Assembly: GCA_019096065.1 (NCBI GenBank)
Contig: JAGUCH010000002.1
Coordinates: 3,484,501-3,548,500, forward strand
Origin: Paracyclopina nana
Lineage: Eukaryota > Arthropoda > Copepoda > Cyclopoida > Cyclopettidae
Direction of reading: 5' to 3'
Length of the DNA: 64,000 nucleotides
Positions within the stretch are counted from its first letter, which is position 1; every line of letters begins with the position of its first letter. This document shows, in pieces, positions 33,796-43,757 of the stretch. Both the position numbers and the translations under genes were made by a program. The notes below the pieces were generated by a model. That model did no database searches, was not told the origin of the DNA, and saw nothing but the letters and a program-made list of their open reading frames with translations.

Positions 33796-36105
33796 ATGTC
33801 TCGTGATTTGAAAAATGCACTTCGAGTGCACTTGGAAGTCACTGAGATTGCTTTGGGGAAACTGCTGAAACCTTGCACTCCTACTGGGGGAAGCAGGGAG
33901 GCAGTGAAGGACTTTCTATCGTGGGTCAAGTACCCAACGTCTACTGGTACCTTGAATGTCACCAAGACAGAGGTGGTAAGGGCATGGAATGCTACACAAA
34001 TTATTGTCCTAAACACCGAGGAGCCCCTTTCTCTTGATTTGCATATTATGAAAATCATAGAGCAAATGCCCCAGGATGATCCTATTAGACAGATTATGGT
34101 GGTGGTCAGGTATGTCAATGCAATTGACCCTCCTGATCGCAATTCGGCTACGTGTGCTTTGCTCCTCTATTGTTTTGGTATGGAGTATTTGAATAAAGCA
34201 TTCAGGGAGAAGAAAACGATCATTCTTAACAGGTCTACTGATGCTGGTGAAGAGGACTTTGCTAGCCCTAATGAGGAATTGGAGCCAATAATAACAGCTC
34301 TGAGTACCATGATTAATAAAGAGAAACTTACTAACCCAGCAACAGGATTAGATGCTGTTGCTGCTTTGTTTGGATTACGGCCTGACTTCTTCTTAGAACC
34401 TGATGAGGAAGAAGGACTAGTGACCTCCACTTCGTTTGCAGTGGAGGATCCGCCAAAGGATGCTAATAAAAACAAGTCATTGGACCTGTCGGCCATCCCC
34501 AAGAAGGTTGGGTTCCAAGATGGCCAAAAATCAATTCTTACGTCCACTAAAATGACTTTGAAGGACTTGACTGTCTTAAATAATTCGGTGGTTCTGCCCC
34601 CTGGTAAGGTGGTAGAAACCACAGTAATGAAATTGTTGAAAGGAAAGACCTTGAGTCCATATGACTTGGGTGTGGTGCGAGCCCATTACACTGCGTTGCA
34701 TGATGCGAGCACTGCTAATAAAATAATAGCTACTGCCCAAATGACTGCAAAGCACATGTTTGGGGCTGACCCAAATGATATTTACGAACGAAACCTTGAA
34801 CGGGTTTTGAAATTAGCTGATGCTGCGTCCAAGGATTCATTAGTACCAGTGGCTGAGTCGGTCTACCATGAAGATGCCCCACTGGATGAAAGGATTGAAG
34901 CTATCAATATTAATGAAATAATAGATGTTGAATCTGCTAGGCGAGTTGTGTTGCAAATGGTGGATCCGGAGTTGTCACCTGGAAAAAAGGTCATTGAGAT
35001 GCAAAAACTATTTCAGGCCTTGCAGACCAGACCTGAGTTCACCCCATTGCAGCGCAAAATCTTTGTGGAATGTCACTTAAAAAGCCCTGAGGTGAGCTAT
35101 GCTGTTCCCTCGTACTCCGAACATTCGAAAAGTGTGTATGATCCTAAATACAATAAGGATTATATACCTTTGCCTCCTAATGGGCATCTGAAATTTGCCA
35201 ATACTAGTGCCCTCAAGGAGATCAGAGCAAAGTACGCTAAGAGGTTCGATATGCAAAGTTCTTCTAATACTGCTGATAGTGTGCTAGAATTCTTGCGCAC
35301 AGTGAGCACACTGGCCCGCCGGTATGACTGGAGCCATGATGCTATAATTGAAGGTTTATGCGAAGGGGCTACTGCAAGCACAGCTGAGTACTTCAGAGGT
35401 GTGGCAAGTGAAGGCGTAGAGATCCTTTGGAATGACATCTATGCTTACACCAAGAATGTCCAGGAGGTAGATGAGTTTGTAAGAATACATAACATCATCA
35501 GGAACCCCACCCAGACTTTTGATCAATCCGTTAGGGAATTGTATAAACTCAGGTTGCGAATCCATAGAGACTCTATGGATGGAGATGGCAAAGCACATGC
35601 CATTTCTGAGACGATCACTGATGCACATGCCCTACTGAAAAGGCATTGGCCTCAACAATACCAAGGGTATATCAATATATACCATGAGCATCTGTTGAAA
35701 CAAGGTACGCCCCTGAGGAGCATGGCCGCTCTATCGGAGATGGTCAAGGTAATTGGGGGCCATGTGGGGACTCACATACCGAAAACTGAGCGAGACAGAG
35801 GGGCTAGAGATGCTAGGCTACCTATGGCCCCAGCTGTTAAACACAAAGCCCATCTTGCTATGGTTGAAGTTGATGAGGACAATTTGGACAGTGCTAGCAT
35901 GCTATCAGTGATGTCACATGTTAGCTCAAAGAGTGCCAAAATAATAAGTGCTCTGCATGGTGAGTTGGCTAGAAAGAATACAGAATTGGAACGCCAAACT
36001 GCTGAAGTAGCGGCGTTAAAAGCCGAGACTGAGGCTGAGCGATCTAAAAGAATTGCAGCTACCTTTAATATCGACATTAGTAAGCTGCCGGCGAAACCCA
36101 TTTGA
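33796..36105 (+). CDS. gag: Gag-like protein of the giant element
   Basis: 769 codons from the first ATG after the leader. There are no recognisable enzymatic motifs. It is rich in alpha-helical sequence, with a probable capsid region between about residues 480 and 670. A charged coiled coil near the C-terminus (about 715-755) ends RSKR. The frame closes just before a zinc-finger segment that would normally be part of Gag and here lies in other frames (36110-36235). It is the first gene after the primer site, so its role as particle-forming Gag follows from position, length and the adjoining knuckle rather than from residue-level similarity. Confidence 0.75.
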   Translation: MSRDLKNALRVHLEVTEIALGKLLKPCTPTGGSREAVKDFLSWVKYPTSTGTLNVTKTEVVRAWNATQIIVLNTEEPLSLDLHIMKIIEQMPQDDPIRQIMVVVRYVNAIDPPDRNSATCALLLYCFGMEYLNKAFREKKTIILNRSTDAGEEDFASPNEELEPIITALSTMINKEKLTNPATGLDAVAALFGLRPDFFLEPDEEEGLVTSTSFAVEDPPKDANKNKSLDLSAIPKKVGFQDGQKSILTSTKMTLKDLTVLNNSVVLPPGKVVETTVMKLLKGKTLSPYDLGVVRAHYTALHDASTANKIIATAQMTAKHMFGADPNDIYERNLERVLKLADAASKDSLVPVAESVYHEDAPLDERIEAININEIIDVESARRVVLQMVDPELSPGKKVIEMQKLFQALQTRPEFTPLQRKIFVECHLKSPEVSYAVPSYSEHSKSVYDPKYNKDYIPLPPNGHLKFANTSALKEIRAKYAKRFDMQSSSNTADSVLEFLRTVSTLARRYDWSHDAIIEGLCEGATASTAEYFRGVASEGVEILWNDIYAYTKNVQEVDEFVRIHNIIRNPTQTFDQSVRELYKLRLRIHRDSMDGDGKAHAISETITDAHALLKRHWPQQYQGYINIYHEHLLKQGTPLRSMAALSEMVKVIGGHVGTHIPKTERDRGARDARLPMAPAVKHKAHLAMVEVDEDNLDSASMLSVMSHVSSKSAKIISALHGELARKNTELERQTAEVAALKAETEAERSKRIAATFNIDISKLPAKPI

Positions 36106-36109
36106 AACA

Positions 36110-36235
36110 GGTGGATGCCTGTTCTGCAATGGGACCCACTATGCCAAAAGTTGCGAGAACTATCCAGGTGTTTCACTGGATGAGTAAAAAAGGATGGCAC
36201 TGTGTGTATATCTTGTAAAGGATTACACAAGGTCA
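36110..36235 (+). pseudogene. Out-of-frame gag zinc-knuckle segment
   Basis: In the frame one base after that of gag, the sequence encodes CLFCNGTHYAKSC (CX2CX3HX4C), a finger spacing seen in BEL/Pao Gag proteins. A second Cys/His cluster, CISCKGLHKVINGLPC, follows in the original gag frame. The two fingers and the preceding gag frame are separated by two frame changes within about 100 bp. One falls in a run of six A at 36186-36191. Either this copy is damaged or the assembly has residual indels here. Confidence 0.65.
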
Positions 36236-36248
36236 TAAATGGATTACC

Positions 36249-39200
36249 GTGCTGGAAGTCGAGACAAGCACGAAGGTAATGTCTGAAATGGAAGAAGAAC
36301 CTAAAACAGACACTACACTTGATGATTGTTATGTTCTGCCCTCATTTATGCGTGGAGAATGTAACAAAGAAGTAGGGAGAGTGTATTTTGATCATCTAAA
36401 AGCACTCTCAGAAAAGAGAAAACAGTGCGCAAAGAGGCCTGATGAAAAAACCTCAAGTGCCATTGTTTTGGCCATATCTGGTTCTCAGTACATGAATGAG
36501 ACTAAAGATGGGTTAACCCCACCTAGGATGTGGAAAGGAATATTGTTATGGGTAATTGTGATGCTAGCTTTGGTGCTGTGGCTGAACAATTATGACCAAG
36601 TCGTGCCTGTAGCGATAGTATACATTATAATAATGGTATGCTGGTGTATGTGCTGGTTTTTTCCAGACACATCCCACACGTATGATGTACCTGTACATGT
36701 GGCGAAGCTAACTGCTGGCTGCATTGAAACTCCGGATGAAAATGTACAGCCAGAAGGGATCATTAAAGATGATGACATGCTAAGTGTATTTTCCTTAAAA
36801 CTACACAATGTGTGTGAAAGGTACTACATACCTGTCCAAATTACAGGCCAGATAAGACTTCATGCCTTATTTGACAGTGGAGCAATGGTTCAAATCATAT
36901 CTCGCACACTAGTAAGGTTAGTTGAAGAAAAATTGGGTTACTCATTACCGCGAGTTCAAACCAATTATCTTATTAAGAATTTCAATGGGGAAGAATTTCC
37001 CAGCACTGAAGGCGTGGTTCTGCAAGTCGCCTTTAACAATAGAGTACTGATTAGACAAGCAGTGTTCTTAGTCTCTGACTGTGAGACCCTGCTTATGATT
37101 GGGAATTCGTTATTAGTAGATAACAACATACGCTTGACTAGTAGGGATGGAAGTCATTTTATTGATTTCCCAGGGCGAATAAAATATAAAAAGATTCCCC
37201 TAGTCCTTACTAAGGAAGCGTTTTACCCTGTAGCTATAAATGAAAGTATTACTGTGCTACCTGGAAGGGAAGTGACAGTTAATGCTAGCTTTCCGCATGA
37301 GATACCTTTGGTAGCTGAGCCCATTCTTGGTGATTCAGACGCCGAAGTGGACCATGATGAAGTTAAAGTAAAGCCAGAAAGTAAAAGCGTTTACTCTAGC
37401 TTTCATGATAAGTGTTTGGAATTTAGTCCGGATGAGGATTATACCAGCGCTACTGCTGAAGGATGTGTTACTTCTGTGACCCGGAAGGGCACTTTTCCAG
37501 TGCAGATAGGTAATAATTCTGACGAGCCCATTTACATTGAGGCTCATTCTATCATAGGAAAGGCTAATATTGTTAAGAAACAACGCTATAAGCCTACCCA
37601 AATAGTGCATAAGTTAAACCTCAGTTTAAAGTCTTTGAACCATATAGTGGACACTTGCTATTGTGAGTTTATTGACACGCATATTTTGGTGCAATTTGTT
37701 GACATAAATGGATTAGCTTTCACTGACATGCACACCTTTAATGAACAAGTTCACATAAAGGGTAATGTTAAACAAAAGCTAACCAGACATTGGAACCATG
37801 TTTTCATTGCCTCTAACCAATCTGATGGTTTTGAGGAAATCACTGATGACTTATTGATAGAGTTTGTCAGTAAATGGAACTGGAATAGCCTACCATGGGT
37901 AGTTGTTGTCCCTAGTGACAAATTATTGTCTGGGGAACAAAAGCGGATTATATTAAAGCTCAACTCTATAGTTGAAAAACTAAGTGTAGTTTGGGTAAAA
38001 TACAAAAACGTTCATGATAAATGTAGGACTATAGCTCTCACTCCTATAGAGAATTACCTGGCTGGTATGGAGAGAGTGGTGCTAACTATCATGGTTCATA
38101 GTTATGATTGCTTTCCTGTTGCTTATCAAAGAAATGGAAATGATAAATATTACGAATTCACTATCTTGGGTGCTCCCACCGTCATGTATAAGATAGCAAA
38201 TGATATAGAACTAATGATCCATGTGCCTTGCCCCAAATCAAGGGATGTTGGTTACATGGCTACCTTAGTTTACAATATATTTGGCCACTTACGTTACAAA
38301 TGTGTGGCTGATAATATATGGGTGAGAACCTTAATGGATGGTGATGTGTCAGTAGAAGAACCTGTGTGTTTAGCAGTGTCTTCTGCATTGTTATTACTAT
38401 CGGGCTTGCCTATGTATCCACATGAATCTACATTTGAGGATATAAAGACAAAGTTTGGTGGTTTTATACCTTTTGAGTTTAAGCCAGAAAATTGTGCTTG
38501 TGCTCTTTGTCTAGCTAACCGTGCTGGGTCTAAGATAGTGTGTAAAAGTTACACTACAATATATGAAGGCCCTATAGCTGATCTTTGTGTCAGGCAAACG
38601 GTAATTAAAAACCCATCTGAATTGGACCTAGTGTCCGCTTCTTTAGAAATAACGCAAGACGAGGCAAAGAATCAGAGGCTGTATGAAGAGGTTTATAACC
38701 TTTTATTGCAGTTCCCTAGTGAATTTGACCCACATCGAGTTCTAAATGGAGTAGCTGGCTACACCTTTCCATTGGAACTTGACACCGTCTTAAAGTTTGA
38801 CCTGGACCACATACCAGTGGAAGTCAGAGAAGACTACAGGAATATATTGATAGAATATAAGGACATCTTCTCTGATGATCCGAGATCTTTTAGGTTATGG
38901 AATGTGGACCCCGTAAAGTTTCAATTGAAGGACAATAAACCCCTGGTACCGAAGGTGTTTAACATGTCTGAATATGAAACCACTCAAGTGGATAGAAAGA
39001 TATCATTGATGTTATCTTCTGGTCTAATTGAGATAGTAGATAAGTCTTTGAATAGGTACTCTGCTTGTCCTTGCTTCTTGACATCAAGGCCAAACGATGA
39101 AAAGTTACCTATGAAACAACGTAAACCTAGGTTATTAGTGGACCTGACGTCCTTTAATAAGAACCTAATTTTCACGCCATCTGAACATATTGTTCCACCT

Positions 39201-39254
39201 ATTCCCTACATTATTAGGGATGCTTTCGAACTCATGTTTGATGTCATCTTTTGA
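36249..39254 (+). CDS. pol: Pol segment 1: membrane hairpin, retropepsin, and N-terminal half of RT
   Basis: An open frame of about 1000 codons, with a first ATG at 36279. Two hydrophobic segments lie close together at about 36531-36663 (ILLWVIVMLALVLWL and VAIVYIIIMVCWCMCWFF), unusual upstream of a protease. The retropepsin site ALFDSGAMVQIIS is at about 36867-36905. A long region of unknown function follows. The end is a Ty3/gypsy-like RT start, with the words ISLMLSSGLIEIV and RKPRLLVDLTSFNK. The frame stops at 39254 within the RT fingers/palm, next to a short near-duplication (TTTGATGTCA twice). The remaining RT motifs continue in another frame. Confidence 0.8.
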   Translation: MLEVETSTKVMSEMEEEPKTDTTLDDCYVLPSFMRGECNKEVGRVYFDHLKALSEKRKQCAKRPDEKTSSAIVLAISGSQYMNETKDGLTPPRMWKGILLWVIVMLALVLWLNNYDQVVPVAIVYIIIMVCWCMCWFFPDTSHTYDVPVHVAKLTAGCIETPDENVQPEGIIKDDDMLSVFSLKLHNVCERYYIPVQITGQIRLHALFDSGAMVQIISRTLVRLVEEKLGYSLPRVQTNYLIKNFNGEEFPSTEGVVLQVAFNNRVLIRQAVFLVSDCETLLMIGNSLLVDNNIRLTSRDGSHFIDFPGRIKYKKIPLVLTKEAFYPVAINESITVLPGREVTVNASFPHEIPLVAEPILGDSDAEVDHDEVKVKPESKSVYSSFHDKCLEFSPDEDYTSATAEGCVTSVTRKGTFPVQIGNNSDEPIYIEAHSIIGKANIVKKQRYKPTQIVHKLNLSLKSLNHIVDTCYCEFIDTHILVQFVDINGLAFTDMHTFNEQVHIKGNVKQKLTRHWNHVFIASNQSDGFEEITDDLLIEFVSKWNWNSLPWVVVVPSDKLLSGEQKRIILKLNSIVEKLSVVWVKYKNVHDKCRTIALTPIENYLAGMERVVLTIMVHSYDCFPVAYQRNGNDKYYEFTILGAPTVMYKIANDIELMIHVPCPKSRDVGYMATLVYNIFGHLRYKCVADNIWVRTLMDGDVSVEEPVCLAVSSALLLLSGLPMYPHESTFEDIKTKFGGFIPFEFKPENCACALCLANRAGSKIVCKSYTTIYEGPIADLCVRQTVIKNPSELDLVSASLEITQDEAKNQRLYEEVYNLLLQFPSEFDPHRVLNGVAGYTFPLELDTVLKFDLDHIPVEVREDYRNILIEYKDIFSDDPRSFRLWNVDPVKFQLKDNKPLVPKVFNMSEYETTQVDRKISLMLSSGLIEIVDKSLNRYSACPCFLTSRPNDEKLPMKQRKPRLLVDLTSFNKNLIFTPSEHIVPPIPYIIRDAFELMFDVIF

Positions 39255-39720
39255 TGTCACCTCAGGATATGACAATTTACCTGTCGATTCTGACAGTGCA
39301 GATATGTGCTGCCTAGCTGTGACGTCACCACGGTCTAGGTATAGAGGCCTTTATTTGAAAAGTAAGGCTATATTGCAGGGTACGGCCTTGGCTGTGAGAG
39401 AATTTTCATCTTTATTAATTCAGGCAATTAATCCTGAAATATTACCTTTCACTTGTGTCTATGTAGACGATTTATTGGTCTCTTGCAAGAATCCGGACAA
39501 ACCGAAGCCGGCAACTCTAGACGATTATAAGAGGCATTTAGGTGATCTCAGGAAACTGTTTGACAGTTTAAGGGAACTAAATGCATTATTACAAATCAAA
39601 AAGACTCAATTAGGGGTCAAGGAAGCTACAGTCCTTGGACACCTCATAAAAATTGATGAGCATGGAGTTATGACGATGCAGATGCCTGATAAATACAGGA
39701 CTGCGTTTGATGACTTCGAT
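39190..39720 (+). CDS. pol: Pol segment 2: RT catalytic core
   Basis: It carries the first palm aspartate in SSFDVTSGYDNLPV and the catalytic box YVDDLLVSC (39460-39486), with a thumb-like helix after it. Residues match the Ty3/gypsy type (SGY word, then YVDD). The frame leaves RT homology near 39715, where the connection domain continues in the next frame. The overlap with segment 1 is only the shadow around the break. Confidence 0.78.
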
Positions 39721-40702
39721 GCCTTCAACAAAGAAGCAATTACAAAAGTTCATTGGTATGACCAACTGGTTAAGCCAATATTGTCCTAACATGGCCACTT
39801 ACACGGCACCTCTATTGGATGTAATGGCAACTAAACAGGGGAAAACAGGGAAGTTTAACTTCTCCTCTTTTCAAGAAAAATGCTTTTACAAGGTTATAGA
39901 GGAAATAAAGACAGGAATGTCCTTGGCCTTGCCTAACTTCAAGGAAGTGTATTTAGTAGTAGACTCGGGTGTAATAAGTACCTCAGCTCTACTTATGGAA
40001 ATTGATGCCAATGGGAAGGCAGTGTGTGTTGGGGCTCACAGTGCTAGATTCCCATTGTCAGTGTGCTTGTCTTACCACTCGTTTCAGCGAGAAGCATTAG
40101 GTGTATTAATGATGATACACCACTATAAAAGTATACTCTTTGCGTATGAGCGGTTAGTGATAGTAACTGATTGTCTATCGATTGCCAGTATACTGGCTAG
40201 CTCATTTACTGGTAAAGATGCTTTTACGCACAGACTTGCAGCGAGAATATACTCCTTGCCAGTAGCGTGGAAAATACGTGCTGTGCCAAGAACTGAGATT
40301 GAAATTGTTGATATATTATTGAATAAGTATCATCAAACTGAGGGAAATACAGTGTTCTTTGCACCGTATTCCATTCAATCGCAAATTACGAAGGACATTT
40401 ATGCTGGTGTTTATCCACTCCCGGAGGAAATTTCCTCTAAAGTAATAACCACGCAGGAACTTTTGACACATGTATTTGACACTTTGGTTAATTCAGGTAC
40501 TATGTCAAAGTCTTTACTACAAAAAAGATTACAATGTCTGAATGACAAGTGGGTTGAACTAATAGGTTCCTCTCCACCTTTTGTTCATGATGACACTTCC
40601 ACTATTCTTCATGCGCGTCATAAGGATGATAATGAGGTTGACAGGTTAACTGAGGTTTCGCATTCATTTGAAGGTGAAGCTAACCCTGAATCCTGTCTTT
40701 GA
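39707..40702 (+). CDS. pol: Pol segment 3: connection domain and RNase H
   Basis: The frame opens with the connection word LQKFIGMTNWLSQYCPNMA and reads into an RNase H domain: VVDSGVISTSALL, then REALGVLMMIHHYKSIL and IVTDCLSI. These correspond to the conserved acidic residues and the Y-x-x-x-E-x-E-x-x-x helix of Ty3/gypsy RNase H, partly diverged. The frame ends at 40702 near a further frame change. Confidence 0.75.
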   Translation: MMTSMPSTKKQLQKFIGMTNWLSQYCPNMATYTAPLLDVMATKQGKTGKFNFSSFQEKCFYKVIEEIKTGMSLALPNFKEVYLVVDSGVISTSALLMEIDANGKAVCVGAHSARFPLSVCLSYHSFQREALGVLMMIHHYKSILFAYERLVIVTDCLSIASILASSFTGKDAFTHRLAARIYSLPVAWKIRAVPRTEIEIVDILLNKYHQTEGNTVFFAPYSIQSQITKDIYAGVYPLPEEISSKVITTQELLTHVFDTLVNSGTMSKSLLQKRLQCLNDKWVELIGSSPPFVHDDTSTILHARHKDDNEVDRLTEVSHSFEGEANPESCL

Positions 40703-43700
40703 CATAGAAAACAATGTTATTGTTGACGCAATTACTGTTAAGCGTAAAATATCGGTACATTTACCAGGAATTACACGCAACCTTCTCATACGTTTGCAAC
40801 AAAACTGTGAGGAAACTCAAAAACTAGTGAACATGTTAGTTCTCACTCCTGAACACGAGGTACCTACCAGTATTGCGGCCAGGTACCGTGTCATTGATTG
40901 TGCACTTCTTGTTATTAGAAAGAATGTAAAGTTACCTTTTACGAAGGCCACCAACACGAAAGTGTATATGAGCATGCAAAATTGTGTTTACTTGATGGCC
41001 TGCATTCACCTTTTACATAACCATTTAGGAAGTAAGAAGGTGAATACCTTGTTTACACAGTCTATGTTCTCAACTTATTCTGCTAGAATAAGTAGAATAA
41101 TTGTAGGTGCGTGCATGCATTGTGCACTGTATAGACAAGCAAATACAAGGTTTGTGGGTAAGGGCAGATTCCGTATTCCGGATAAGCCCTTTGACCTTGT
41201 TATGATTGACCTTGCTTACTTTGATCAAACTTTAGTCAAAGGAAAGGATGCCAAAGTATGCCTAGTTATTATCGATGTTTATTCGAAAATGATAATAGCT
41301 AAACCTTTGTTAAATTCCACTTACAGGGAGGTAGCTACTGCTATGGAAGAAGTAACCTCCTTGTTTGGTGTGCCTAAAACCTTATTGGCTGATAATGGAG
41401 CGCAGCTTACTAGTAACCATGCCCTCCAGCGCTTGATTGACAAGTATAAAATACAGGAATTGTGCCAATACAGAACACTGTCACCAAACAAACATTCAAA
41501 TGCTTATGCTGAGAACAGTGTTCGTGTTTTGAGGAATGCTTTAATACTAAACTCCAAGTCATATAAGCGGCCTATGAGTGAAGTATTTAAACTGTCTGTA
41601 TATGCCATAAATAACCGCCCACTAACTTATTTATCATATACTGTACAGTATGGAGTCAAAGTAATACCTACTCCATTCTCTCTATTCTTTGACAAAATGC
41701 CAGGTTACCACCTTGGACGTGATGTCTTTGAAATATTGAGCGAAAGTGAGGACATCATACATAAAGCTGAATGGCAGGATGTCATGAGGAAGTATGATGA
41801 GGAAGAGCAAAGACGTTTTGAACTAATGAAAGCCACTGAAAGGCCTTCGTTTAAACCTGAAATTGGTTCATTAGTCTTAGTTATTAAACATCCTGTAAAT
41901 AAGCATGGGTACAAATTCATGCAGGATCTATTTGAGGTGATTGATGTGGGGTCCCACTCCACTGTGACAGTAAAACCTTATTTGCATGATGGACTAACTC
42001 GTGAAGTCAGTCTGGATCATGTAAAGTTGTACCGGTTTCATGAGTTATATAAGTTCTTACCTGGAAAGATAACTCATTTGCTTATGCGGCCTTACACTCC
42101 TGATGAGATGTTACAACGTCTTTCCAGGAATGAAATGCTTAAATTCTTGGAGGAGGATGAGCCTGAAGTAAATGAGTATGCATTGCGAAATCGAGTGTCA
42201 CAAAGTATTGCCGCTCGAGATGAAGCGAAAAGTGAATGGGCTTCCAACGTAACAGAAGAACTTATTACTGCTACTTCTTCGCTAGGAACCTCTACCATAA
42301 AGGATCACCAAACCTTGAAACATTCTGGATCTATACTGCGGAAGAAGGCTACTGATTTGTTTAAGCCCTCTGATGTGCGTCGCATCCAGGAGGAAAATCG
42401 TAGAATTGTTAAGCAGCAATGGGACAATTATGTACCTAAACCACCGCCTAATGAAGGTGTGACTGATTCTGCTGATTCTGCTCATATGAAGGAAGGTTCG
42501 TACCTTTCTCCGGATGAACAGAAGGCTGATAAACTCATTGACCAGTTACTCGAATCTAGTAGCAAAACATATGAGACTACCCTCTACGAGGAGCTTAAGT
42601 CTCTCCAATCGGAAGATTTACCCACTTTTGAAGACTTGGCTGCAAAAGGGAAGGTATTCCTCGAAGTACCGAAATCCACTCGACCACGCAGCCCCAGTCA
42701 AATAAGTACACCTACTAATATGACTGGGACACTATTGAATGATGATGTCAGTCCAGTTCCTCGTGCTTTTAGAGGTCGAAGGTCACCGCGCCCCAGCCCC
42801 AAAAGCCCAGAACAGGAAGAAGCTGACATCTCTAAAGTAGTGAGCGAGGCCTCGTTGCTTATAAATCAAGATAAGTTTGATACGGATCTTGAATCGCTAG
42901 CTTCGGCACTAGAAAATGTAGGTGAATTCATAGATGATGAATATATAGACAGCCAACCACTATATCAGCCTACAATTGCTGATGTGCTAGAAACCTTTGA
43001 ATCTGAGAAAGATTTTGAAGAGACTCTATCTAAAGTAATGGCGGAGAACAGAAAGTTTTCTCCTGATACAAAAAACCGATTTCTAGATGCCTTTAAGCGA
43101 GGCTCACAATTACTAAAGAAAAAACTCTCTATGTCGCCAAAGAAAAATGACAAAGAAGAGGATGGAAATCAGAGTATAAAAAGTAATGTAATTCCGTCAG
43201 CCCCCACACGGGAACAAATATACGAGACAGATATGTTACAAAATGATAGTGAGTCTTCTAGTACTAGTTCTCCGGAAGATGAATTGTTATCACCAATTAA
43301 GGAAGCCGCAGTGCCTGGGGCCAGTGATGAAGTGGAGCCGGAAGGTGCTGCTGCAGCGATACCTCTAAAAATTCTCCAGCGTCCTCGTGAAGGGCTACGA
43401 GACAAACCAAGAGTTGATTATAAAGCGATGGTAACACGCCGATATAATAGAAAATTACCTATCCACTATAATCCTGGACATCCACGTGAGTCTGCGCTCA
43501 CTCCAGAGGAACGTGAATTGGCCCGGATCAAATACTCGTTCAGGAATCCTAGGCCAAAACCTAATGAAAAATATATTTTACAGAAGGTGGTTCCTGCTTG
43601 GAGGAAAGATACTAACGTGGCAACGGTCCAAGATTACTCCAAGTTCCTGGAAGCAGGTGGCTTAGACCACTTGAATGATAGTTTTGTACAAGAGCTGAAA

Positions 43701-43757
43701 AAGTTGAGGCTGAACCGCCACGAACTCTATCTGCTGGTACATAAACAATTCAAGTAA
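40668..43757 (+). CDS. pol: Pol segment 4: integrase with very long C-terminal extension
   Basis: It has an HHCC-like zinc region (HLLHNHLGSKKV ... CMHC), then the catalytic core. First Asp is in MIDLAYFD (codon 41208), second in LLADNGAQLTS (41391), Glu in NAYAENSVRV (41511). The second spacing is 39 residues, four more than in typical integrases. After a C-terminal core domain, about 550 more residues follow from about 42100 to the stop. They are acidic, Ser/Pro-rich, with a basic patch (KRGSQLLKKKLSMSPKK), and look disordered. No chromodomain was recognised. The frame is uninterrupted for over 1000 codons. The extension may be another cleavage product. Confidence 0.82.
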   Translation: MKVKLTLNPVFDIENNVIVDAITVKRKISVHLPGITRNLLIRLQQNCEETQKLVNMLVLTPEHEVPTSIAARYRVIDCALLVIRKNVKLPFTKATNTKVYMSMQNCVYLMACIHLLHNHLGSKKVNTLFTQSMFSTYSARISRIIVGACMHCALYRQANTRFVGKGRFRIPDKPFDLVMIDLAYFDQTLVKGKDAKVCLVIIDVYSKMIIAKPLLNSTYREVATAMEEVTSLFGVPKTLLADNGAQLTSNHALQRLIDKYKIQELCQYRTLSPNKHSNAYAENSVRVLRNALILNSKSYKRPMSEVFKLSVYAINNRPLTYLSYTVQYGVKVIPTPFSLFFDKMPGYHLGRDVFEILSESEDIIHKAEWQDVMRKYDEEEQRRFELMKATERPSFKPEIGSLVLVIKHPVNKHGYKFMQDLFEVIDVGSHSTVTVKPYLHDGLTREVSLDHVKLYRFHELYKFLPGKITHLLMRPYTPDEMLQRLSRNEMLKFLEEDEPEVNEYALRNRVSQSIAARDEAKSEWASNVTEELITATSSLGTSTIKDHQTLKHSGSILRKKATDLFKPSDVRRIQEENRRIVKQQWDNYVPKPPPNEGVTDSADSAHMKEGSYLSPDEQKADKLIDQLLESSSKTYETTLYEELKSLQSEDLPTFEDLAAKGKVFLEVPKSTRPRSPSQISTPTNMTGTLLNDDVSPVPRAFRGRRSPRPSPKSPEQEEADISKVVSEASLLINQDKFDTDLESLASALENVGEFIDDEYIDSQPLYQPTIADVLETFESEKDFEETLSKVMAENRKFSPDTKNRFLDAFKRGSQLLKKKLSMSPKKNDKEEDGNQSIKSNVIPSAPTREQIYETDMLQNDSESSSTSSPEDELLSPIKEAAVPGASDEVEPEGAAAAIPLKILQRPREGLRDKPRVDYKAMVTRRYNRKLPIHYNPGHPRESALTPEERELARIKYSFRNPRPKPNEKYILQKVVPAWRKDTNVATVQDYSKFLEAGGLDHLNDSFVQELKKLRLNRHELYLLVHKQFK

